In this document: positions 25,117 through 31,719 of the stretch, one piece after another
Layout of the letters: every line of letters starts with the position of its first letter
Numbering within the stretch: the first letter of the stretch is position 1
From: an uncultured Spirochaetota bacterium
Lineage (GTDB): Bacteria; Spirochaetota; Spirochaetia; Treponematales; Rectinemataceae
NCBI GenBank assembly: GCA_903821875.1
Contig: CAIJMU010000014.1
Location: 1-40,100, forward strand
DNA length: 40,100 nt
Direction of reading: 5' to 3'
Notes under the pieces: model-generated
What the model saw: only the letters and a program-made list of their open reading frames with translations
Told to the model about the DNA's origin: nothing
The model's database searches: none
Made by a program: the position numbers and the translations under genes

Positions 25117-25886
25117 GGGGACCCCGCCTCCGGCGGGCCATAACCGAAGCGGGCGAAGACGGCCCGCGCCTGTGGCGAGGACAGGAATGCTGCAAAGGCG
25201 CGAACGGCGGGCCGGGTCTGGTATCCTTTCATCACGACAAAGCCCTGCGTGATCGGCTCGTAGAGGGCAGGATCGACCGCGAACCAGTAGCGCCCTTCGA
25301 TGTCGAAGGGTGCGACCTCCTTTGCAGCCAATGCGGACTTGTTGACAAAGCCACCGTCCACGCTGGTCAGGGTGAACTGGAGGGTCTGCGTGACATTCTG
25401 CCCCATGACGAGCTTGGACCTAAGCTTTTCGTAGATCCCTGCATTGACGAGGGCCTGCCTTGCGGCCAGGCCGTAGGGCGCGGTTTCGGGATTGCTGATG
25501 GCGAACTGGATCACGGCCGGATCGAGGAGGAGTGCCAGTCCCTTCGCCAGATCGAGCTTCCTCGTAGTCAGGAATATCAGGGATCCGAGCGCGTAGACCT
25601 GGACCGCACCCTCGGTGAGTCCGCCCTCGACGAGGCGCTGCGGCATGGCCGTATCCGCCGACAGGAAAAGCTCGAAGGGAGCCCCGTTGAGGAGTTGCGC
25701 TACGAGGGCACCGGAGGCGCCGAAGGTGAATTCGACAGTGTTGCCAGGATAGTTTCGCGCGAAGGCCGAGGCCAGCGCTGGGGCGACGACACCGAGGTTG
25801 GAGGCGGCAGCGACCAGGACCCTTCCCTGGGCTCCGAGGCCGACAGATACGAGGAGGGCGAAGAGGAGCGCGAGGGATTTTCTCAT
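25113..25886 (-). CDS. modA: Molybdate-binding periplasmic protein
   Basis: A 257-residue solute-binding protein. The signal peptide MRKSLALLFALLVSVGLGAQG lacks a lipobox, so it should be a soluble periplasmic protein. The ModA motifs VAAASNL, FGASGALVAQL, PFELFLSAD and NPETAPYG are present. The Ser residues in the first two ligate oxyanion. Tungstate or molybdate is the expected ligand. It starts in an ATGA overlap with the upstream Fur-family gene, so it is co-regulated by that protein. Confidence 0.9.
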   Translation of the reverse strand: MRKSLALLFALLVSVGLGAQGRVLVAAASNLGVVAPALASAFARNYPGNTVEFTFGASGALVAQLLNGAPFELFLSADTAMPQRLVEGGLTEGAVQVYALGSLIFLTTRKLDLAKGLALLLDPAVIQFAISNPETAPYGLAARQALVNAGIYEKLRSKLVMGQNVTQTLQFTLTSVDGGFVNKSALAAKEVAPFDIEGRYWFAVDPALYEPITQGFVVMKGYQTRPAVRAFAAFLSSPQARAVFARFGYGPPEAGSP

Positions 25887-26344
25887 GACGAGGTTTCCTT
25901 TTCATCCGGGCCTGCCGCAGTCGCCCTCCCCTGGGCACAGCCGGGGCAGATCCCCTCCACCAGGAATTGCTTGCCGCGTACCTCGAAGCCTGTTGGTAGC
26001 TCGAGGTGGGGAAGGCGGAGGCCTTCGAGGCAGGTGAGGGCGCCGCAGGACAGGCAGAAGAAATGGGGATGATTGCCTGGGCAGGAGCTTCCTGAAGTCC
26101 GGTTGGCTACGAATCGGGAGACTCCATCGGTTCCTCGAACCTTGTGGAGGAGGCTGCTCTTCCGCAATTGCTTGATGCAGCGGAAAATAGTCACACGATC
26201 AAGGTCAGGCAGACGGGAGACGAGATCCTTGTGTGAAAGGGCCGCGTCGGTTGCCCAAAGGGCTTCGAGTGTCCGCTCCCGGAACCTGGTCGGGCGGAGA
26301 CCTGCCTCCTTTAGCCGCTTTGCTGCTGCAGTTGGAGCGTCCAT
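25883..26344 (-). CDS. Fur-family metal-dependent repressor
   Basis: A 153-residue regulator with an N-terminal winged helix (LRPTRFRERTLEAL, then LDRVTIFRCIKQLRKSSLL) and a C-terminal dimer domain. Zinc-type cysteine pairs are C97/C100 (FFCLSCG) and C133/C136 (GICPGC); H92 and H94 may take part in the regulatory site. It could be Zur, Fur or PerR-like; the sequence does not decide. It leads the modABC operon (ATGA overlap with modA), where ModE would be the usual regulator. A perfect 11-bp palindrome lies 25 bp upstream of its start and is the likely autoregulatory operator. Confidence 0.88.
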   Translation of the reverse strand: MDAPTAAAKRLKEAGLRPTRFRERTLEALWATDAALSHKDLVSRLPDLDRVTIFRCIKQLRKSSLLHKVRGTDGVSRFVANRTSGSSCPGNHPHFFCLSCGALTCLEGLRLPHLELPTGFEVRGKQFLVEGICPGCAQGRATAAGPDEKETSS

Positions 26345-26368
26345 TGGTCATGTAAGCATGGTTTTGAT

Positions 26369-26393
26369 GGTAATGCAACTGAGTTGCATTACC
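26369..26393. promoter_or_regulatory. Palindromic Fur-family operator
   Basis: Perfect 11-bp arms GGTAATGCAAC (26369-26379) and GTTGCATTACC (26383-26393) around a 3-bp centre. The arms and spacing resemble Fur/Zur-family boxes, and the site is 25 bp upstream of the Fur-family ATG. It lies between this gene and the GntR gene, and could affect both. Confidence 0.7.
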
Positions 26394-26435
26394 GCAGCTC
26401 GTTCTGTGCCTTGTACAGGGCCTCGCGGACGGGCT

Positions 26436-26466
26436 TTGTCCTGGACTTGCCAAACTGATATATCAG
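26436..26466 (+). promoter_or_regulatory. GntR promoter with overlapping palindromic operator
   Basis: TTGTCC (26436-26441), 17 bp and TATATC (26459-26464) form a promoter. The -10 lies inside a perfect 12-bp palindrome CTGATATATCAG (26455-26466), suited to a GntR dimer that represses its own operon. Confidence 0.55.
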
Positions 26467-26481
26467 GGCTATGCTTTGGCT

Positions 26482-27156
26482 ATGGAGACGGAAGCGGGCC
26501 CGGACAACTGCGCCACCCTGGCCCTGAGGGTCTATGGCGAGCTCAAGCTTCGACTCAACTCTGGGCTTCTCAAGCCTGGCGCTTACATCGATCAGGGAGC
26601 CTTGGGAACGGAGCTCGGCATGAGCCGGGCGCCTCTCCGCGACGCCCTCATCAGGCTCGAGACGGAGGGCTTTGTCAGTGTCCTTCCCCGCCGAGGCGTG
26701 AAGGTGCGTGTACTCGACCTTCCGACAATCCGCGACGTCTACGAGATCATCGGAGCACTGGAGTCAGCGACGGCGCGTTCGTTCCAGCCCTGCGATACAG
26801 ACATAATTAATATGAAAGCCCTCACTGTCGGGATGGATGAAGCCCTCGGTCGTGACGACTTCGATGCCTACTATGCCGCCAACGTAGCCTTCCACGAGGT
26901 CTACCTCTCTGTTTCGCCCAATACCGAGCTTCGGAAGCAGGTAACCCTCCTCAAGGAGAGGCTCTACGATTTCCCGAGGAAGCGGGGCTTCCTGAAGGCC
27001 TGGGAAGTCGCGTCGATGGCCGAGCATCGCGAGATCCTCGCGCGCTTCGGGAGTGGAGACTCCTGTGGGGCAGCAGACTGGATACGCGATGTCCACTGGT
27101 CCTACTCTTTCCAGGAGCCCTTTATCCGTGAGTATTACCAGGAGGCCTCAGGGTGA
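26482..27156 (+). CDS. GntR-family transcriptional regulator (FCD/FadR type)
   Basis: A 224-residue regulator. The N-terminal winged HTH is LRLNSGLLKPGAYIDQGAL, then LGMSRAPLRDALIRLETEGF and LPRRGVKV; the C-terminal all-helical FCD ligand domain follows (DLPTIRDVYEIIGALES, then AFHEVYLSV and EHREILARF). The metal-binding His and Asp positions of the FCD fold appear in place. The start at 26482 (ATG) is used; a TTG at 26476 two codons earlier has better spacing to an AGGG. It ends in a GTGA overlap with the activase gene, so it likely regulates the glycyl-radical operon in response to that enzyme's substrate or product. Confidence 0.9.
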   Translation: METEAGPDNCATLALRVYGELKLRLNSGLLKPGAYIDQGALGTELGMSRAPLRDALIRLETEGFVSVLPRRGVKVRVLDLPTIRDVYEIIGALESATARSFQPCDTDIINMKALTVGMDEALGRDDFDAYYAANVAFHEVYLSVSPNTELRKQVTLLKERLYDFPRKRGFLKAWEVASMAEHREILARFGSGDSCGAADWIRDVHWSYSFQEPFIREYYQEASG

Positions 27157-28151
27157 GCCAGGGCGGGATCGGCTGCCCGGCCGAGCTCCGGATAGGCGAC
27201 AGCATGGTGGAATCTGGTGGAGAGGCCCGGGTATCCACCGGAGTGGTCTTCGACCTCCGGAAATTTTCCGTGCGTGACGGTCCTGGCATCAGGACTGCCG
27301 TCTTCCTCAAGGGCTGCCCCCTCGACTGTCCCTGGTGCCACAACCCCGAGGGCCACGATCCAGGGCCGGCGATCCTCAAGCGCCCAGAGCGCTGCATTGC
27401 ATGCCTTTCATGTCTCCGGGCCTGCCCGCTGGGAATCGACCCACGGCTGGTCGCCGGTACCTCCGCCTGCGACGCCTGCCCCGATTTCGGCTCCTGCGCC
27501 CGGGCCTGTCCCTCGGAGTCGCTCCAGACGGTGGGCGAGATGCGCGACCTCGCCTGGGTCATGGACGCCATCAGGAAAGACCGTCCCTTCTATGATGAAT
27601 CGGGGGGAGGGGTCACCTTTACCGGTGGAGAACCCCTGGCCAGGCCGGGCTTCCTCACAGCCCTTCTCGATGCCTGCCGCGTCGAGGGCATCCACACGGC
27701 CATCGAGACCTCGGGCTTCGCAAGCCGCGCTGTCATGCTCGACATCGCTCGGCGCTGCGACCTCCTCCTCTACGACCTGAAGACCGCAGAGGCGACAAGG
27801 GGCCGAGAACTTACCGGCATCGACTACTCGATCTGCCTCGACAACCTCGCCGCCGTCGTCCGAGCCCGGCTTGAAGATAAGCACTATGCGGATATCCGCG
27901 TGCGGATACCCCTCGTTCCCGGAGCCAACGACTCGCCGGAAGCCCTTGGAGCCATGGCCGATTTCGTCGCCTCCCTTGCGGTACTTCTTCCCGTCGACCT
28001 CTTGCCCTACCACGGGTCGGCCGAGGGGAAGTACCGCCTCTGGAATCTCAACTACAGGATGGCCGGGACGCCGGAGCCCGACTCAGCCGCCCTCGACGCG
28101 GCAATTGCTGTTTTTTCCTCGCGCGGTATCGCTGCGGGGAAGGAAGGATGA
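27153..28151 (+). CDS. Glycyl-radical enzyme activating enzyme (radical SAM, two extra Fe-S clusters)
   Basis: A 332-residue activase. The radical SAM CX3CX2C motif is C55, C59 and C62 (GCPLDCPWC). A ferredoxin-like insert with CIACLSCLRACP and CDACPDFGSCARACP should hold two auxiliary 4Fe-4S clusters, as in activases of glycerol-dehydratase and HypD-type enzymes. SAM-binding GGE is in TFTGGEPL. It makes the glycyl radical on the enzyme encoded immediately downstream, to which it is coupled (ATGA). The start is GTG at 27153 with AGGAGG seven bases upstream. Both proteins require anaerobic conditions. Confidence 0.93.
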   Translation: MSQGGIGCPAELRIGDSMVESGGEARVSTGVVFDLRKFSVRDGPGIRTAVFLKGCPLDCPWCHNPEGHDPGPAILKRPERCIACLSCLRACPLGIDPRLVAGTSACDACPDFGSCARACPSESLQTVGEMRDLAWVMDAIRKDRPFYDESGGGVTFTGGEPLARPGFLTALLDACRVEGIHTAIETSGFASRAVMLDIARRCDLLLYDLKTAEATRGRELTGIDYSICLDNLAAVVRARLEDKHYADIRVRIPLVPGANDSPEALGAMADFVASLAVLLPVDLLPYHGSAEGKYRLWNLNYRMAGTPEPDSAALDAAIAVFSSRGIAAGKEG

Positions 28152-30544
28152 TCACTATGGGAACTATGATGAACGACAGGGTCAAGAGGCTGAGGGACGA
28201 AAGCTTTGAAACGAAACCCTCCTTCTCGGCCGAGCGCGCCCTTCTTTCGACGGAATTCTACAAGGAATGGGAGGGCCGGGTTTCGACACCTGTACTCCGC
28301 GCCATGAACTTCCGCTACCTCTGCGCGAAGAAGACAATATACATCGGAAGCGGCGAACTCATCGTGGGTGAACGGGGTCCGCGCCCGCGTGCCGTCTCAT
28401 CCTTCCCCGAACTCACCTGCCACAGCGAGGAGGACCTCCGCATCCTCGATTCGCGGCCCATGACGAGCTATCGCGTCGACGAGGCGGACATTGAAATATA
28501 TCGCAACACGGTCATTCCCTACTGGCGGGGACGCTCGATGCGGGACAGGGCCTTTGCAGCCATCCCCGAAGCATGGAAGCTCCTCTACGAGGCTGGCGCC
28601 TTCACCGAGTTCATGGAGCAGCGCGCTCCCGGACACACGAGCCTCGACGGCAAGCTCTATGTGAAGGGTCTGAAGGGTTTCCGCGCAGATATCGCGCAAT
28701 CCCGTAGCGCCCTCGACTGGCTCGGCGATCCAGGCGCCCTGGCCCGGGACGAGGAACTCCAGGCGATGGACATCGCCTGCGAAGGTGCCATCATCTTTGC
28801 CGAGCGCCATGCCGCGTTGGCCGACACTATGGCCCTGACCGAAGGAGCCCCCTCACGGCGTGCCGAACTCGCCAGGATCGCCGAGGTCTGCCGTCGGGTG
28901 CCTGCCGAAGCCCCCCGCGACTTCCATGAAGCCATCCAGATGTACTGGTTTGCCCACCTCGGCACCATCACCGAGCTCAACGGCTGGGACGCGATGAGCC
29001 CCGGCCACCTCGACCAGCACCTCGGGCCCTTCTATGCGCGGGGGCTGGCCGATGGCAGCCTCGATCGGACAAAGGCCAAGGAACTCCTGTCCTGCTTCTG
29101 GATCAAGGTGAACAACACGCCAGCGCCTCCCAAGGTCGGCGTCACTGCCCTCGAAAGCGGTACCTACAACGATTTCACGAACATCAACCTCGGCGGCCTC
29201 GACAGCGATGGCAACGACGCATCGAACGAAGTCTCCTACATGGCCCTCGAGATCCTCGACGAGCTCCAGCTCCTCCAGCCCCAGGCCAACGTGCAGCTGA
29301 GCGCCAAGACCCCGGAGCGTCTCCTTGAGGCTGCGGGCCGGGTCATCAGGCGTGGCTCCGGCTACCCGTCCCTTTTCAATGCTGACGAACTCGTCGGGGC
29401 TATGGTGAAGATGGGCAAGAGCCGGGTCGACGCCCTCGAGGGTGGCAGCTCGGGCTGCATCGAGACCGGTGCTTTCGGAAAAGAGGCCTACCTCCTCCAC
29501 GGCTACCTCAACCTGCCCAAGGTCCTCGAACTCGCGCTCAACGACGGTGTGGACGCGCTTTCGGGTACGCGTATCGGTCTGGCGACCGGGAAGCCTGAGG
29601 ACCTCGCGACATTCGAGGAGCTCTACAGAGCCTTCGAGCGGCAGCTGGCCCACGTCGTGGATCTTAAAATAAAAGTGTCCAACTACCTCGACCGGCTCTT
29701 TGCGCGCGACGCGCCGGCTCCCTTCCTCTCGGTCCTCATAGACGACTGCATCGCGCGCGGCAGGGACTACTACGACGGCGGGGCGCGCTACAACACCGAC
29801 TACATCCAGTGCTGCGGGATCGGGACGGTAACCGATTCGCTGTCCGCGATCGCCACGCACGTGTACGGAGCCGCCACGCTGAACCTGAAGTCGCTCAACG
29901 CGGCCCTCGAGGCGAACTGGGAGGGCTACGAGGCGGACAGGCTCCGCATGTCCAACAAGAGCCCCCGTTTCGGAAACGACGATGACAGGGCTGACGACAT
30001 CGCCCAACGCGTCTTCGGGACCCTCCTTTCCACCATCGACGGACGGCCCTCGCCCCGCGGCGTGCCGGGTGACATGGGCACCTGGCGCATCAACATCCTG
30101 TCGACCACCTGCCACGTCTATTTCGGCCTCCGGACGGCGGCGAGTCCCGATGGGCGCAAGGCCCACCTCCCCATTTCCGACGGCTTTTCGCCCGCGCAGG
30201 GGGCCGACCGCAACGGTCCGACAGCCGTCGCGAAATCGCTGTCCAAGCTCGACATCTCGAGGACCGGCGGCTCCCTCCTCAACCAGCGTTTCCTGCCCGC
30301 GACCCTCGAGGGGGAGGGGGGCATCAGGAATCTGTCGGCATTGGTACGGACCTACTTCAAGCTCGGCGGCCATCATGTCCAGTTCAACGTCGTGGACACG
30401 GCCACCCTCCGGAAGGCCCAGGAGCGTCCCGAGGATTACCGCGACCTTCTGGTGCGCGTGGCCGGCTACTCCGACTACTTTGTCGACCTCGACCGCAACC
30501 ACCAGGAGGAGATCATCTCCCGGACTGCGCAGGAGGGGTTCTAG
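28148..30544 (+). CDS. hypD: Glycyl-radical enzyme, HypD-like (trans-4-hydroxy-L-proline dehydratase family)
   Basis: A 798-residue glycyl-radical enzyme (PFL2 class). The thiyl-radical Cys and catalytic Glu form GCIE (about C437, E439), and the glycyl radical lies in VRVAGYSDYF (about G773). The neighbourhood of the active Cys, CIETGAFGKEAYLLHGYLN, and segments DDCIARGRDYYDGGARYNT and TGGSLLNQRF closely follow HypD sequences as I know them, rather than pyruvate formate-lyase, choline lyase or glycerol dehydratase. HypD converts hydroxyproline to pyrroline-5-carboxylate; here no proC reductase lies alongside. The ATG at 28148 overlaps the activase stop, but homology to the family begins at about residue 8 (MNDRVKRLRDES), so a start at 28169 is possible. 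Substrate remains to be proven. Confidence 0.72.
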   Translation: MITMGTMMNDRVKRLRDESFETKPSFSAERALLSTEFYKEWEGRVSTPVLRAMNFRYLCAKKTIYIGSGELIVGERGPRPRAVSSFPELTCHSEEDLRILDSRPMTSYRVDEADIEIYRNTVIPYWRGRSMRDRAFAAIPEAWKLLYEAGAFTEFMEQRAPGHTSLDGKLYVKGLKGFRADIAQSRSALDWLGDPGALARDEELQAMDIACEGAIIFAERHAALADTMALTEGAPSRRAELARIAEVCRRVPAEAPRDFHEAIQMYWFAHLGTITELNGWDAMSPGHLDQHLGPFYARGLADGSLDRTKAKELLSCFWIKVNNTPAPPKVGVTALESGTYNDFTNINLGGLDSDGNDASNEVSYMALEILDELQLLQPQANVQLSAKTPERLLEAAGRVIRRGSGYPSLFNADELVGAMVKMGKSRVDALEGGSSGCIETGAFGKEAYLLHGYLNLPKVLELALNDGVDALSGTRIGLATGKPEDLATFEELYRAFERQLAHVVDLKIKVSNYLDRLFARDAPAPFLSVLIDDCIARGRDYYDGGARYNTDYIQCCGIGTVTDSLSAIATHVYGAATLNLKSLNAALEANWEGYEADRLRMSNKSPRFGNDDDRADDIAQRVFGTLLSTIDGRPSPRGVPGDMGTWRINILSTTCHVYFGLRTAASPDGRKAHLPISDGFSPAQGADRNGPTAVAKSLSKLDISRTGGSLLNQRFLPATLEGEGGIRNLSALVRTYFKLGGHHVQFNVVDTATLRKAQERPEDYRDLLVRVAGYSDYFVDLDRNHQEEIISRTAQEGF

Positions 30545-30616
30545 GAGGAGGGGCATTGCGAGGGGGGGGGTACTGCGCTGCCATAGGGATTTCGCGCATT
30601 GTAGGCTGAAGCGGGC

Positions 30617-30644
30617 TTGCCGGTTTCAATCCAGACTGTACAAT
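30617..30644 (+). promoter_or_regulatory. Putative promoter of the WYL regulator and CRISPR locus
   Basis: TTGCCG (30617-30622), 16 bp, and TACAAT (30639-30644). The palindrome CTGTA-CAA-TACAG (30636-30648) covers the -10, and AATCCAG (30628-30634) with CTGGATT (30654-30660) forms an outer 7-bp inverted repeat; both suit a dimeric regulator. Confidence 0.5.
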
Positions 30645-30648
30645 ACAG
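30623..30648 (-). repeat. Solitary crRNA-handle-like element (minus strand)
   Basis: Read on the minus strand, a 5-bp stem-loop (CTGTA, TTG, TACAG at 30648-30636) and two bases (TC) are followed by TGGATTGAAAC at 30633-30623. This is identical to the last 11 bases of the CRISPR repeat, which are the crRNA 5' handle left by Cas5c after its stem. The stem sequence differs from the repeat's, but the order hairpin then handle is the same. No second repeat follows within 40 nt. A minus-strand promoter is not evident, except for a lone TTGACG (30676-30671). Exact match and location are seen; function is inferred. Confidence 0.5.
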
Positions 30649-30676
30649 GTATCCTGGATTCTAAAACGAGCGTCAA

Positions 30677-31657
30677 ATGGGAAATCTCGAACGAATAGTC
30701 TTCATCGACAGCAAGTTGCGGGCAGGTGATGGTTTTCGTCTGGCGGACATCGTGGAACGCTTCGAGGTTTCGGAGCGGCAGGCGAAGCGGGACATCGAGT
30801 TTCTCCGCTACAGGCTCGATGCGCCGCTGGAGTGGGACGCCTCGAAACGCAGCTATCGGTACACTGAAGAGTTTTCCGGCCTCGATTTTGCCGACGAGAA
30901 AGCACTCCTGTTCTATGTGTTCGCGAGGGCAGCCGCTGGTACCCTGGCCTACGTTCCGCTCGCCGAGGCTGGCGCGCTTGAACGGCTCAGGGAACTCGTG
31001 CCGCGACAGCTTCGCGGTCTCGAAAAGGCCCTCCGCTACGAGCTTCCGAACTTCGAACCGATCAATGCAGAGTCCCTTGCCCTCTTCCTCACCGCCATCA
31101 AGAAAGGTGAGGCGATCTCGGCGCTCTACCGTGATGCGGCCGGGCTCGAAGAGCCTCGAACAATAGTACCCCGACGACTGGTGAACTATGGGGGCACCTG
31201 GTACTGCATCGCCTACGATCCCTCGCACCGGCAGCTGCGTACCTGGAAGCTCTCCCGCTTTGGTCCGCTCCGCGTTGTCGCAGCCGAAGAGGGGAGGGGT
31301 CCCGATGAGGCCGAGCTGGATTCCTTCCTCGACAGATCCTACGGCATGTTCAAAGGCGATGGAGCAGAGCTTGCCCGCCTTCGCTTCCGGGGACGTGCGC
31401 GAGAAATTGTCCGTGGCGAAATCTGGCACCCTGAGCAACTGGCAGCTGAACGTGACGATGGGAGCGGGCGGACCTGCCTCGACCTCGAAGTGCCAGTCAG
31501 CAGGTGGGAGGAGATCCTTGGCCGGGTGCTTCGATTCGGCGCCGAAGGGGAAGTTCTCGGCCCTGCGATATTCCGTGAAAAATGGCTCGCCGAAATCGAG
31601 GCTATGGCGGAAGTAGCCCGCAGGGCACGAGGATCTGACACTACTCCACAAACGTAG
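30677..31657 (+). CDS. WYL-domain transcriptional regulator
   Basis: A 326-residue regulator with an N-terminal HTH (GFRLADIVERFEVSERQAKRDIEFLR, split as an HTH_11 fold), a central WYL domain (ISALYRDAAG, then PRRLVNYGGTWYCIAYD and LRTWKLSRFGPL) and a WCX C-terminal extension. WYL proteins bind nucleic acid ligands or small effectors and commonly control CRISPR-Cas and other defence loci. It lies 62 bp upstream of cas3 in the same direction and is likely the locus regulator. Base composition is already close to that of the host genes rather than the cas genes. Confidence 0.9.
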   Translation: MGNLERIVFIDSKLRAGDGFRLADIVERFEVSERQAKRDIEFLRYRLDAPLEWDASKRSYRYTEEFSGLDFADEKALLFYVFARAAAGTLAYVPLAEAGALERLRELVPRQLRGLEKALRYELPNFEPINAESLALFLTAIKKGEAISALYRDAAGLEEPRTIVPRRLVNYGGTWYCIAYDPSHRQLRTWKLSRFGPLRVVAAEEGRGPDEAELDSFLDRSYGMFKGDGAELARLRFRGRAREIVRGEIWHPEQLAAERDDGSGRTCLDLEVPVSRWEEILGRVLRFGAEGEVLGPAIFREKWLAEIEAMAEVARRARGSDTTPQT

Positions 31658-31661
31658 GGGA

Positions 31662-31678
31662 CAGAGGGTGTCCCTCTG
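31662..31678 (+). promoter_or_regulatory. Inverted repeat between the WYL gene and cas3
   Basis: CAGAGGG (31662-31668), TGT, and CCCTCTG (31672-31678) form a perfect 7-bp palindrome; GGGACA/TGTCCC is an alternative stem on the same bases. Without a T run it is not a normal terminator. It could be an operator or an attenuating hairpin for cas3. Confidence 0.4.
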
Positions 31679-31719
31679 CGGGGAATAAGATGGAATGAAA
31701 AAAGGTGGCGGGAGGGAAA

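Noticed and set aside
28853-30556. 567-residue minus-strand frame over the glycyl-radical enzyme
   Set aside because: Antisense shadow. The plus-strand frame carries all glycyl-radical motifs.
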